Of a stretch of DNA of 64,000 nucleotides, positions 1-12,430 are shown in pieces. Position 1 is the stretch's first letter. Each line of letters opens with the position of its first letter. The position numbers were made by a program, and so were the translations under genes. A model generated the notes under the pieces. The model was not told the origin of the DNA, did not search any database, and saw nothing but the letters and a program-made list of their open reading frames with translations. Source of the stretch: Suillus spraguei (Eukaryota > Basidiomycota > Agaricomycetes > Boletales > Suillaceae); contig JABCPU010000150.1 in NCBI GenBank assembly GCA_016800925.1, positions 88,229-152,228 on the forward strand, written 5' to 3'.

Positions 1-1012
1 CCCAAGCTGAGTAAGCATGCTTCAAGCGCTTCTCCTCGCCATGATCAAGTGTGCAGAGAAGGAGGGCGGCATGGGAGGGCATACCTTCAAGCTCGCACTT
101 ACTGATTTTTTTTATAATCACTTGCCTCAAGGTTGCGGCTATGCAGGGCAGTCAGTCGCGTTCAGTTTTGACCAACATCATCCCTGCGGCGTAGTTATAC
201 GCCACCATGTTGAGGGAGTCCGGGTTGTTGCAAAGCGCACAGGGCTTTCGCCTCCTCGGCGTGGGAAGCTCAACGATCTTTTGTAAGCCATTCAGCCTCC
301 TTTGATGATTACCCCGCTGAACGTTAGAGGCGTGCATAGCAATTGACATTTACCTGTCATGCTCGCTTTCTTGGTTTGCACTCACTTGTGCGTGGACACT
401 GGTTACACTCCCCCTTGCAGACCTCGCGCCTGGCACGTGGCACGATACAGGACTGAAGAGTGTCTATAAGTCACTAAGGAGGGAGGTGGGATCTATAGTG
501 AAGGCCATGCCAAGATGGAAGGAGGACCAAGAATTTCCATCAAAAACCCTGTGCCTGGGTTATTTACACTACAATCACCATCATCAGTGTTTCGAGTACC
601 CGTGCTGCACCTCCTGCTTCACCCTCCCAACAAACACCCAAGAGATGCACGCCACCCCAGGCATACCCTGGCCGTCCAGCCCTTTCCGAGACTAGGCCTG
701 CACTCCCAACATACTTCGCATCTCTGCGATTCTGGGTGTTCAAGGCACGACCCTATAACTATGCATGATGAGAGCTGGGAGTGCATCAATGTCTCTTCAC
801 GTTCGCCATAAGAAGGGCAGGACCCAGAACTAAGTCTACTCAAAATACTCCTGCTAACTTCCGAAGGCGAAACTATTGCCGCCAATTCCGACGTCGAAGA
901 AAGATACAAAGCCCAACAGCGGCGTCTTTGTATTAGATACGTGTAGCTTCATGTCATTCAACCGGACAATAAAAAAGTAACACAAAAAAGACAAACGCTA
1001 CACTAAGTCAAG
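1..1012. other. No supported gene
   Basis: Several open frames of 60-100 codons occur on both strands, but none has a recognisable motif, a convincing intron structure or a partner exon. The 3' end of a minus-strand integrase-like gene lies just to the right, so part of this stretch may be its downstream flank. Nothing else could be supported. Confidence 0.5.
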
Positions 1013-2976
1013 TCACCAATCAAATGTTTCATCATTGTCCTCCTCATCAGAGAATTCTGCAATAACTAATGCCTCTTCCTCTATGATTGGAGCTGTAGGC
1101 AGTAAGTGTGCACCTGGTTTGTCCAACTCAGCCAGTTCATCCAGCCGGTGATGATCAGATGCATCTAATGTGCAGTAATTTAGCGCAAACTTAATTCAAA
1201 CGGAGAAAACATACCAAGACCTTGTCCGCCATGAATGCCACCCATGTAGTAAGTACCATCAGTATCCTCGTGAAAAAAAAGGTTGTTTTGGTTTTCGAGG
1301 AGAGGCAAAGGCTCTTCGTCTGGGTCAGTGCCATCTGTAAGAGACCTGACAATGGCTGGCACCTGCACAGAGTGCTGCATCGAATCATACAAATCTAAGT
1401 AGATCATCCAGATGAACTGGCGAGTGATTGGAGGATGGCCTAGGTCTTCGTAACAGCCTTGAATGAAGTCGTTGAGGGGTCGGGGAACCAAATCGAAGAT
1501 TGGATGGTCAGGGTCCACATAGAGATGGTGGACATAGTCTATATCGTCTTGTTTGACTGTTACCTAGAATGATAAGCCGGTTAGTGTGACAACATGGTTC
1601 AAGTAGTGAAGTGCACCTTAAAGTCCAGGGCCCCAAAAGCTTCTGGAGACTCGTATATTAGATTAGGTACACCATGTGGAAGCACCTAGATTGTAAGCAC
1701 TAAACAAATATAAATGACTACTATCAAACAATCAAATACCTTGTTACGATCTGGCCTCTTGAGGGTGTTATTAACGCGGTCCTGATACCTATCTAACTCG
1801 CACTGAAGCCACGGAATAAAAATTCAGCGGAAGATCATGCTAAATACACTGCTGTGAGCAAAGTCGAAATGGTGGAAAGCCGAAGTCACTTACACCTGAA
1901 GGGTGTTATCACTATCATACCAGCCGTTCTCCACTCCTTCATCCAAGAGTGTTTCGAAACGGGAGTAAACCAGCACCGTAACTGAGACCAGGTGATCTCC
2001 GGTTTAACATTCTTCTTGGTCCACATCCAGCGGTGTTGTAATGTACCTTGCAGTGCCGGATCATTCATTTGACGAAGCATAGTGTGTGCATTGGCGATCC
2101 CATAGTTTTCAGTGCCGGGATCACTCTGAGTCACTAGCGGAATATCTGTCATACCCAGGCAAGGCAACTTGAATAAGTAACAGTGCAATAGATAATTATT
2201 AGAATGAACTTACGGCCCAGTTTCTGGATAGTCTCAAGATAGTATGTGAGAATGAGCTGGGGGTTGCAGTTAGAATGCCAGACTCGGATCCACATGATAC
2301 GACCCGAGAATGGCTCCACTCCAGTATGCAATGCAAGACCGAATCGAAGCCACTTATCGTGTTGATCCACAGCGAATAGGTCGTTGATGCCAGCAGCCCA
2401 GAACCGCCTCCGCTTGAGATGGCGGGCTTTTTGCTGATGTACAAGGTCTGCTTCATAGATGGCACAGTATGCTATCACTAAGTTTCTATTTGGTAGCTAG
2501 TCAGATACAGATCAACGGCGAACAAATTAAGTACCTTGAAACGCTCATTTCTTTCTTGTGAAATAGCAAAATCACCATTTCCTGCGCACCAGCATTTGGG
2601 TATGCCTTGCGAAGCTCGATCATGGCTTCACGGATAGATTCAATGGTGTGGCTCTGCTGGCGGGTACGCAGGAGACCCATGTCGTTGCATATCTGTCTGA
2701 ACTTCGTGTATCTACTCACAAAGATCAGGGAAATAGTATCAATTAGTGGAAATTGACTCACCCTTGTCCATAATGAGACATGTTGAAATGATTCTGCAAG
2801 TTTTCTACAATCTTCCTGTCTGTTTGACGCGCTTTCCAGTACCGAAGGATGTGAGGAGCGATTTCCTCAAGTGGTGCTGATATTGCAAGTCATGTTAGCC
2901 TTGTAATCACAATACATAGAGAGGTGGTACGGGTTTGCTTGTTTTGGTTGGGCATAGTAGTTTGAATGACGGTCAT
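1013..2976 (-). pseudogene. Integrase-core (DDE, rve-like) protein gene, decayed
   Basis: This multi-exon minus-strand gene belongs to the basidiomycete 'integrase core domain' family, a probable transposon-derived DDE recombinase. The likely start is at 2974-2976, followed by a helical N-terminal region. The core has DQHDKWLRFG with the first Asp, then QSDPGTENYG with the second Asp, then PEITWSQLR. A C-terminal exon holds DPDHPIFDLVPRP, and an acidic tail ends at a stop at 1013-1015. GT-AG introns of about 50-70 bp join the exons. Two lesions are visible. Near 1960 one base is missing, which splits the expected FTPGFE motif between frames. At 1824-1826 there is a TGA where the family has Trp before FIPWLQ. 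The gene is therefore probably inactive. The family assignment is from remembered family motifs and is fairly firm. Confidence 0.7.
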
Positions 2977-2999
2977 GATAGCTGCACTTTAAAAGCTTC

Positions 3000-3660
3000 A
3001 ATGGCAAGCGCTGACAGCAATAAGCAGTATAGACGCACTGAAAATACTAAGAGTCAGCGGAATAGGAACACCAAGATAAGAGTGGAGTCAGCGGAATAGG
3101 CGCACTGAACACCAACTTGAACACCAAGATAAGAGTTAGCTAAATGAACACCAGGTTGAATGTGACTGCACTGATAGAGTTGCAGCCTGAGGTTGAATGC
3201 GACAAATGGCTAGACTTGAAAGGTCAGTACAATTGAATAAAGTCCACCATGATAAGTCCGATGCGGAGACTTTCAGATACACTGCGGCAGATAACTTTAA
3301 TATGTTGAATCTGTGTGTCGTTTTGACCATGATCATGGTGACTCACATGTTGGGCACAATGATCCGACTTGCTGAAGAATTTGCTGACTCTCAACTTAGA
3401 TGCAACTCAGTCACAGCACTGCGGGATATCAATGACCCTCCACTTACTAGATGCAACTCTTCAGAGCGGTGAGTTTTAATATGTTGAATCTGTGTGCTGT
3501 TTCAACCACATGGTGAATCTGTGTGTCGTTTCGTGTCGGGCACAATGATCCGACTTGATGAAGAATTTGCTGACTCTCGACTTAGATGCAACTCAGTACT
3601 GTGGGATATCAATGACCCTCCACTTACTAGATGCGACTCTTCAGAGCGGTGAGTTTTTCC
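3000..3660. repeat. Imperfect tandem duplication (~185 bp units)
   Basis: A segment beginning about 3302 is repeated from about 3482. Both copies contain GGGCACAATGATCCGACTT followed by a shared stretch ending in TCAGAGCGGTGAGTTTT. The offset is about 180-186 bp, with scattered substitutions and a small deletion in the second copy. Short repeats of an 'acaccaagataagagt' motif lie just upstream (about 3068-3140). The tandem repeat sits immediately before the TATA-like motif and the alpha-kinase pseudogene, so it may be that gene's former promoter region. Confidence 0.75.
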
Positions 3661-3668
3661 AGGCAGTC

Positions 3669-3680
3669 TTTATATAAAGC
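3669..3680 (+). promoter_or_regulatory. TATA-like motif upstream of the alpha-kinase pseudogene
   Basis: TTTATATAAAGC lies about 85-95 bp before the first plausible start codon (3764). The spacing suits a fungal TATA box followed by a short leader. Only the sequence match and the spacing support it. Confidence 0.35.
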
Positions 3681-3763
3681 CTGCCTCTGAAGTGTTGTAG
3701 GGCCACTCTTCCAACAATATTCCTTCAATTCCTTCAACTCATCACACAAGCACCTACTAGCAT

Positions 3764-6645
3764 CATGGAACTGTCTCTCAATTTACCGAAGATGCTATTG
3801 CCAAGGAGGACCGTGTCTGTGGTTGACCTGCTTGCCATGGCACAATACTCAAAGGCGCTCCATGCTATTATGTTGCCACCATTGTGCCTGGCCAACCTGG
3901 TGCTTCATTTGTGAAGCATGTTACTTGTGATACTCACAGAAGCTTTCAACTTCGGTCCAACCCTCTTCAGTCCACCCTTCTTGTAAGTACACTTGAAACC
4001 CCTATATAGCTTTTGATCAATGACGCTATTAATTACATCCAGCCACACAATCACAGTTACTTCCAGATCCTCATATCATACGCCAGACCGTGAATGCAGC
4101 ACAACACAAGTGTAAGTCAAATTTCTCTATTACATATCAAACATGTCTGAATGGCGAAATTTAATAGCAACTATCAATCCACCCCGCTAGTACCCTTCTT
4201 GTCTCAGCCCTCCAGTAGCACTGCGCACATACACCGCATTTCAGGCCCAGATATTGCTGTGCCTCTATCATGGCAACAATCGCCAGCTAGTTCCAACCCG
4301 AACATGGTATCTGGTGCCATAGGATATTCTGTGCACCATGCTCAGTATGGTCTGGAGTGTGAATGATGGGCTAAACTGGCATATGCTCCGCCCCCTGCAG
4401 AGACCATCACATTAGAGATATCAGCTGTATATGAGGGAAATTCACAGAAGAAAAGTGGGCGCGGCATCAACTTTGGGGTACGTTTGTTTTTCTTTCTATC
4501 TCTCCAGGTTGCTGTTTTTCTGACGCTCATAAATCAGAATATTTGTGAAGGAAAGAAGGACATCGACACTCGCTTGGACGCCCCTGGGCTTATATAAATT
4601 GCTTTAGATACTATTCTACTGAAAATCCTCACATTTGGAAGGGGATTTCTTTGGCGCACCAAAGAATTCGTTGTCCGGGATGCTACCTGGGTTGACCTAT
4701 CTGGACATTTGCCTGCCATTCCGTACTTCTTAGCTCAGTGCTTAGTCCAATCTCGACACGGACCAAAGACGACAACTTTCAAGACCAAGCAATTCTTACT
4801 CATGGTTGTTGTGCCTGCAGCGCAGTGGTGTGAGTATGAGGCATGGCTGGAAAAAACTGAAGAAGAAGTAAGATTCCACTCATTCAATGTATTGTCACTC
4901 TGCTAACTCATAGATTTCTCAGAATACCTTGCATGAACAGCTCCAACGACATCAGGAAATTCACACATTCCTTGACGTGCTTAATCAGCTTAACTCACTT
5001 ATCTCAAAACTTGTTTGCTCTCTCTCACATCATTCACCTGGCATATCTTATATTTTTTGAGTGCAAATACAATAAAACATGTATATTAATATATCTCAAC
5101 TTTTTTTTTCTGAATTCATTCACGTTGAAATTTTGGACAAGTAGATTCAATTTCACCAAGGCAGTTAAGTGTAAATAAGTCCGCATAAGGGCACGTTAAG
5201 GAATGTGCAAATTTCCTGATGGACACAGATCTATCAATACTGTTACTGAAGAACGAGACCCTCGAACTTCCGGCACCAACTCAGAAGACCCATGGGCCGC
5301 ACAACAAGAGGATGAAGACCCTTTTGGTCTTGACTTCGAAGGACCGGATGCCTTATCTACTGTGGGACGTAATTCCGCTGTTACTGACAGCTCAGCACAT
5401 AATCTGACACGTCCATCAGCAAAGCGGGCTCATGTTCGCAGAGAGAGCGACTCCACGAATAGTACCATCTCACCTCCTCGCAAGAAGCCAGTGCCTGGTG
5501 TATTCCACCTTCCTGACCGTAATGATTTGAAAGAGGCCTTGAAAAGTGGAGGTAGTGTAGATGCTGTGCGTGCACCTAAAGGTGAGTTTATCCTTTGTCT
5601 TGAGGCAGGCATTCTAATGAGCATCGACTTTAGTTTATGACTTCCACAACAAGGACATTCAATTCCATCCAATTCCTGTGCGCCCACTAGCCGATATCTT
5701 GAAGACTCCTCAGTATTATTCATTCAAACCCAACATCTCAAATTTGTCTATTGGACAACTCACTATTGATGTCCCCATTCGCAGCATGATCGGGATCAGT
5801 GCCTTTGAGACAGCTCATCCAGGGTGGCTCACGCTATCTCCCCTGTCCTCCAGTGGCCTTGGGTCGCGTGCTCAGCAGGATGTTGTCGTCAAGCAGCCAT
5901 TTCACAGACCTCCCCCTCACACCACTGGATCCAGCGTCCTCAAGATTTCACGTTACCCACTACCAGATGAGCATGAAAAACTCCTCAACGAATGTAACTT
6001 GTTGTACTGGGCAAAATCTCTTCTCGACTTTACTTACAAGTACATTGATCACTGTATCGATGCCGCACCGACTCTGCCATCTTTTCCAATCCCCCATGTG
6101 TGTTTCGTGGAAGTGGGCATTGCTTTGGCATTTTCTCGCCACTTGTCAAACACTCAGGGCACCTCCGAACAAGCTCCGATGGCAGATATTAAGGCAGGGA
6201 TGTTTTCGGCAGTATATCTCCTTGAGGAGCGGGTGACGTCGGGTACTCCTAATGATCAGACATTCACAAAGTTCATCCACAACAAGGACTACGGACCTTC
6301 ACTCGACGAGGACGAATACAGCTATGCTATGATGTAGCCGTCTTTCTCTTGTTTACTCAGCACATCCAGTATGAAAAGACAGAGGGTCTGGCATTCATTT
6401 CTGATTATCAAGGCAGCACCGAGCTTCTGACTGATCCTCAGATTTTGACCCACCGGTATGTGCATTTTCAGCTACTATGATTGGCAACCTTCGTTAACCG
6501 GTGTTGCTTCTCTAGCTCGGTCAATGAAGGAATTGATCTTTTCGGTGATGGGAACATTGCAAGTGTGGTGGACGACTTTAAGGCAAGGCACCTCTGTAAC
6601 CACTACTGCAAGTGGCCAGGATTTGGATTGGAAGTATATGCTTAG
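3764..6645 (+). pseudogene. Alpha-type protein kinase (MHCK/EF2K family), decayed
   Basis: This long, intron-rich gene resembles the alpha-kinase proteins expanded in Agaricomycetes. The N-terminal half includes NICEGKKDIDTRLDAPGLI, FVVRDATWVDLSGHLPAIPY and VVPAAQWCEYEAWLEK. A low-complexity linker follows (about 5203-5580). The kinase domain has AFISDYQGSTELLTDPQIL, then FGDGNIASVVDDF, and ends in HLCNHYCKWPGFG, the Cys/His zinc-binding signature of the family. Stop is at 6643-6645. There are several lesions. In-frame TGA lies at 4364-4366, TAA interrupts GLI-IALDTI near 4597, and the reading frame of the first exon is unclear. Near 6325-6335 GCTAT is duplicated, and this 5 bp insertion shifts the frame between the two kinase segments. 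The gene is almost certainly non-functional. Confidence 0.75.
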
Positions 6646-6831
6646 GAGAGTTACTTATTTTGACGAGTTACGATGGACCTTGTAATCCCAGCGCTGTCAG
6701 GCGGAGACACTTTCAAGTCGGAAAGAACACTTGTAAATAACTTATTTATTCGAGATCGAAGTGCACGGAGTCCTATTGCCTTATATGTGATTGTGACATG
6801 ACTAAGTGAGCGCAGCAGTCCTGTCTTCCAT

Positions 6832-7235
6832 ACTATGAGCTATGAAGGCATCTCCCAGTGAGTTTTTTTCCTTCAAGTCACCATTGAGCATTTTGCACGA
6901 GTTTCGCGACAGACAGCAATGCAAGAAGTTACGACCTGTGCCTCAAACAATGACGCAATTTCGGATACAGTTCAGGAGTTATTGTGTGCTGTCTTATCAC
7001 TGCATGTCCAATGCGACGAAAGTACCCACTCTGAATAGCCCACGATACTGATGAATAAATGTTCAGAATACGTCAAACGCCCCTGACAACACGCCTTGCA
7101 GCGGTTAGCACTGATTAGAATGATTGGTGTTAGTACTTGGACTTGGATATGCAGGTTTCCGCGGCGTCGCACTGTTTCAATACCATAAGTCTCATTGGAC
7201 ACTTGACAGCTGGTAGGGATATATGCCGCCACTTT
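6832..7235 (+). repeat. Dispersed ~390 bp repeat, copy 1
   Basis: This segment recurs in the same orientation at about 29358-29745 with roughly 85-90% identity by eye. Shared blocks include ACCATTGAGCATTTTGCACG, CCACGATACTGATGAATAAA and GGACTTGGATATGCAGGTTT. No reading frame is conserved between the copies, and no terminal repeats or target duplication are obvious. It is probably a fragment of a mobile element of unknown class. Confidence 0.8.
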
Positions 7236-7374
7236 CATCAGGCGTCGCTCTTTTATTAATTGATTCTACCAGGAAAGAAGACCACCTCGTTCCACCACAG
7301 TCCATTCAAAGGCGCAGCGTGATTTAGCCTGTTATATGCTCACACCCTAATTCATGTGGGTATAAACACACGTA

Positions 7375-7610
7375 CTGCGCGCAAGTCCAAGCAAGTACAG
7401 ACGAATCAAAACGAGTCCAGGCGAATATAGACGGGTCGAAATGAGCCAAGGCAAATGCAGACAAGTTCGAGCGAGTCCAGGCAGGTACAGACGAATCCAA
7501 ACAAGTCAAGGCGAGTATAGATGAGTCCAAACGAGTGCAGCAATGATGGATGAGTCTAACGAGTGCAGATGAAGGCAAGTCCAGATGGATGAAAGAAAGC
7601 CAAGATGAGT
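7375..7610. repeat. Degenerate minisatellite (GAGTCCAGGCGAGTACAGAC-like)
   Basis: Imperfect units of about 15 and 30 bp alternate between GAGTCCAGGCGAGT and ACAGACGAGTCCAAAC. On the minus strand the array reads as a repeating LDSSVLAWTRF-like peptide, which is a by-product of the repeat rather than a gene. It lies downstream of the FAD oxidase gene. Confidence 0.75.
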
Positions 7611-7745
7611 GAGGTCTATTGAACCGTCAAAAAATTAAGCTTTAATGTCTGCGTTGTGGAATAATATTAAATACATATTGCGCCAAAAATACGCGAACTC
7701 GCGTGCACATCTAGTAGTATGTCAATGATATCAAACGCAGTCCAG

Positions 7746-9742
7746 TTAGAATTTCCATCCTCCCGCGAGACCCATCACGTTACTTGGATCCACGGCACCC
7801 TTAATAGATTGTAGCGTACCCAAAGCGTTACCATATATAGCCTCCAAAGGCGTGCCAGGAGGCACACAATTGGGGTATAGTAGTGCGCTCGAAAAGTCCT
7901 GACCAGCCGCTGCAATAAATTGATTCATGTATGCAGCGCTTTCTGCACCAAGCTTGAGTATGGTATCATCATTGTTTGCATCCATCCACCCCCATAAGAT
8001 CTCAACAAATGAGTGCCCCTGCGTTGCATCACGTACAGAAGGGAAAGCAGCCGGCGTCTGGGAGTGATCGTAGACTGATGGCAGAAAAGGGACGAGTCAT
8101 ATGACACATAAGCTCCGCTTAAGTCCCACACCTGCGGGCCATAAAGCTGAATGCTTTAGTGAGTGGTGGCCTGATCAGGTCAAGAGTGCGACTCACCATC
8201 GTTTGGTTCTTGATCATCTCCATGATGGGCACCGTGAATTCTGCAAGAGGTATCCAGTACCACACAAACCTGTCGCCAACTGAGTCAATCAAGCCAATTG
8301 CTAAACACCATATGACCTACCTCATGAACTCTGCCGGATGTAAAAGTGAAAGAATGCCCAAATAAGTCGTCTCGTTCATGTCCTTCACCATTGGTGGGAT
8401 CGCCAAAAATTCGTTGAACATGCCACCCGGTGGAGTCGGTGCATTATAAAACAGAAGAGTCGCCATCACTGGCTATTGGGACATCAGTTGCTCGGATATG
8501 GTCCTCACAATCCATCATAACGCACCTGTCCACCCAGGTAGTTAGTTGTACTGAACAGGCAGGCTTTTGGATCGGTGACAGTCGACAAAAAATTAGCTGT
8601 GGCATTAATGACTGCATCCCATTGAGCCGGCTGGAACGTGAGCATCCCGCCCTGTAATCAATTACCATTAGAATTGTACTAATACAGAAATACGGTACAT
8701 ACCCAGACTGAGACTGGGGAAACGTATTCAGAGTCACTGTGGCAACAATTCCCTGCAACACATCAGCATGTGCACGGACATCTGTGCAGCAACACCATCA
8801 CGCACAAAATTATTGAATCCTCCCTGAAAAATTACCGAAAATGAGATGCCAACTATCTGCGTGTCAAGACACTTACCCGAAGGCCATAGAATAGATCTGG
8901 ATATGAAGAACTTGAGACATCCGCGATTGTGCCATTAGGCATGATAAGCTCAAACGATACGATATTGTCAACCGCCAAACCATACTCATTGCCGAGACAT
9001 GAATATCCTAATCGGAAAATAAAACGTTAATTATCAATATTTTTCCACAAGCAGGTGAACCTACCTCCTCCAAGAATGACGCCAGCGACACCAACATTAG
9101 TATCCTTCCCTCCTACAACGACCACGCCGTAAGCTGCAAGTGCGGAGTAGACATCTTCCCAAACCAACCCCATGCCAATAGTCGCTGTCTGGGCACTCTC
9201 ATCATATATGATTGACGAAAATTGAGTCATAGCAATTTGGACTCCAAGAGTCGACGAGAACCCTGAATTCGCTGAATGACCACCGCCTTTGACCTTTAAC
9301 ATAGCCACCGTGTGTGACAATCAAAATGCAAGCTAAATAGCTGGTGGACTCACTGCAAATGGGGTCTGGTTCTCGCCCAATATTTGGAGCTAAGTCTTCG
9401 TTAGCAAGCAGAATTAAAATTTGCATTTAATAAACTTACAGCGATTCCGACGTCCTGAGCGTTCGCGGGCTCAAATGAACATGCAGGAGCTTGAGCATTG
9501 GTAAAAGCCCAGTTGTTGACATTATTGGTGTAATCGGACGACCCTATGAATTGCTTAGTCCCTCTTACGGTAATGAGAGGTTGAATGCACTCACCGCTGT
9601 AATACACTTTGGACGCAGAGGAGACACTGGCAGCGATCACCTCGCATGTCGCAGTATAATCAGCGCTCTGCAGGCCTGTGGATACGGAGAGGCCAATGAG
9701 GGCTGAAATAACTGCCAAAGGCAGGGTAGGAAAGAATGTCAT
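7746..9742 (-). CDS. Secreted FAD-linked oxidoreductase (berberine-bridge-like), with frameshift
   Basis: This is a multi-exon gene for a secreted flavoenzyme of the FAD_binding_4/BBE family, which oxidises sugars, alcohols or secondary metabolites. The start at 9742 gives a hydrophobic signal peptide. The FAD-binding part contains KGGGHSANSGFSS, whose His is the usual covalent flavin site, VVVGGKDTNVGVAGVILGGG, and then GYSCLGNEYGLAVDN. The substrate domain contains GGFNNF-GIVATVTLNTFPQ across an intron. The C-terminus has WGWMDANND and ends PSNVMGLAGGWKF, the BBE-type tail. About nine GT-AG introns of 50-60 bp fit well. Near 8085-8095 the frame changes between AYVSYD and PFLPSVYDHS, so either one base is missing or there is an assembly error. 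The rest is intact. The substrate cannot be told from sequence. Confidence 0.8.
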
Positions 9743-12160
9743 TGGCCTTGATGAGAGAACAAAACATCAAACGGTTTTCAACTTGACCTTTTAAATCAGA
9801 AAGTTTAACTACCGCCACATATACTTGTCACTAACCCATTAAGTAAATGAAATGTGATCAGCACATCTAGAAAACCACTTAAATGAACGTTTAGCTTAAG
9901 CACATTACGGACAATTACGAACGCTTACGACTTTAGTAGCGCACTCATGTAATTGGTGGAGATGTCTTTAACTGCTATTATGTTATTTCTTTGTTATTAT
10001 TTTCTTTTGCTATTCTGAACTTGCGAGAGATGGTGAATCAATCATTGTGAATACATGTAATCTCTCGCATCCCGCTGAAGATAGAACATAGGCTTGAAAA
10101 GTGTGATTGTGAGGAGCCGAGTCAACTAACTGTGCAATAACGACTAAAAGGGCGCGCGAGCCGACACTGACTAAATATAGTTGCCAGCTCCTACCACGGT
10201 TCGATTCTCGGTTCTCTGAATTTTGTAGGGAACCGGACCGAACCGGACTTTTCTATCACGTCGGACGATGAACGATGAATAATTTTGATTGGCTAACACA
10301 CATGCTATAGTGTCGCGGGCTTGCTACGTTGGCCGATTTGGTCACTGCACGTAAGTGGTGGCGATCGGCACTTTAAATGACGTACGTTGTCGGGCATTGT
10401 AATTTACGTAACACAGTACTTCGCCGCGAACTAGCCTTCCGGGGGTAGTATCAATATATATGATGTAATGACAACGGTTTCGAGTTGTGACATGGATTGC
10501 ACAATACTCTATGATTATCTGATGTATATTTGATGTTGACTGATACCACACCTTTCGAACTTAACTATCGGAGCAAGCTTGGACGCCGTAGCCCTTCAGA
10601 GTGCATTCATCCACTTCATTTGTACTCCTCAACGTTCAATTTTCAAGTGTAGGCTCGTCACATCATGCTCGTATGATTAAAGGAATATAAACAAATTACT
10701 AGCAGGATTATTAGCTCCCCAGCGAGTGTCATGTCATGTCACAGCTACTTTCACGTCGATAGACCAGGTCTGGCACTGATTTTGTCTCGCTTTTGTTCAG
10801 TTGTGGAGCTGTACAAACAAAAGGGTCCCGCTTGTTACGATATTTGAGCGCGTGAATCGGAGACCGTTCGCTTCGACGACGAGCCCGTCTGTCACCTCTC
10901 GCAGCATACAACTGTTGATTGACGATCTTGTGCTACCATGTATACCACTAAACTATTATCTTCACAATAATTCGACATGGCCAAACGCCCAACAGCATTT
11001 ACTATTGATGCACAGTAATCGTCCCTGGTAACGGGGCATACTGCGAGTGGCGGACAGGCAGCTGATTTATATACACGGAAAATCCCAATATTCTTGCAGT
11101 CCTTCCCGTTTGGCATAGTGCCGTCCGAGTAACAGTCACGCAATACCAAAACCTTCGAGCTAGTAGCCAATTTGTACTACCCCTTTCAATGGGTGGCTTC
11201 CTGCAGCATTTAGAATCCTAGATATCGTTCTGGATCTTATTTGTCGGAGATTCGGATTAAGTACATCAACATCGAAATATCGCAGACCAAATGGCCATCT
11301 AGATTTGAAGACTGTACATATTCAATGGTCATGTGGCGTGCTGCTGTCAAAGTTTCGCCGCGGCGTCCGAGTCGATACAAATCTGAAGTAATTTATAGTC
11401 CTGATCATACGAGTCTGGCATTACACAGCGAGAGTATACTACCTAGGCATCAACAAACCTGACTTTTCGATGGTAAGTTAGGGACACGGGTTATTGACAT
11501 TGTTTGAAATCATTTCAGGAGAACTTACATTGAGGGTCCAAGCGAATAGTATGTTGAACCCGGCAGTGCCATCGTCATGTGCAACTGTATATCACTCTAA
11601 CTACTAATCAAATTTTCGGGAGCCGAAGAATCATAATATGAACGCCTCGCACGCTAGTGAGCAAGAAGAACATAGTAGTATCATCTTATTCGAGGTGACC
11701 TAGTACTTCCTAATCCCCCGGATCAGCAAATGAAAAATTCAGAAACGAGTCTATTGTGAGTTATGAAGTGCTCCGTAGCCAGCAGACTGTCAGAAATTTC
11801 CTATTCGGGTTTCATGGCCTTTTGCAGTGACCCGCGCGTTGCAATAAAAGATTTTTTTGTCACGATTATGTTACAATTATGTTACAATTTGGTGATTCAA
11901 TCAAGTTGGGCAACTTTAACCATTCCCAACTGGGTATCAATAGTGGAATTTAGGTACAAATATCTCGACTCGGTTGGAACTGATTGGAACCGAGGCACAC
12001 GACTTCGACAACGGTAGGTTCAGTAATAGTCGACTATTACAGAATCGACTTGTAACAACTTGTAATAGGCTATAGCTAATACCTATAGCGCTATGCCTTG
12101 TGTTTGAAAGTCCCGGAGCCAGTACGGAGGTTTTAGTGCTTTCAGCCATTACTAGATGAG
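9743..12160. other. Intergenic region, no supported gene
   Basis: About 2.4 kb of mixed-composition DNA upstream of the FAD oxidase gene. Open frames are short and random-looking on both strands. Near 10200-10250 there are runs of the GGAACCGGACCGAACCGG type, similar in style to 42265-42300, but no element boundaries were found. I see no tRNA that folds. Confidence 0.5.
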
Positions 12161-12207
12161 TTACGAGTTGCTACGATTGTTTCCAAGTTGCTGCCAGTCG
12201 TTCCTGT

Positions 12208-12430
12208 TTGAGGCGCCGGGCCATCTGGGAACTATATTTAGGGCCAGTTTCCGGTACCTTACTCGGTTCTTTCGAGTTTCTTCAAACCCTGCACAGAAAA
12301 AGTCCGAACACCCTCACGGCATTCACAACGAAAAGACCGCAGACTCTGCTGGACATACATATTCGCTTCAGTTTATTCTTGCAGCTATTATCGAGCGGCA
12401 TATAACAATTCAAGATATCCTCTACGTTTC
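12208..12430 (+). repeat. Uninterrupted copy of a repeat (empty site for the hAT insertion)
   Basis: On the opposite strand this segment matches 13830-13922 plus 15174-15280, with the 1.25 kb hAT element missing. Shared blocks include TTCTTTCGAGTTTCTTCAAA, GAACACCCTCACGGCATTCA and ATAAACTGAAGCGAAC in reverse. The identity of the repeat itself is unknown. Confidence 0.8.

Noticed and set aside
10140..10230. Possible tRNA gene suggested by GGTTCGATTC near 10198
   Set aside because: The motif resembles a B box, but no A box, acceptor stem or anticodon arm could be folded around it.
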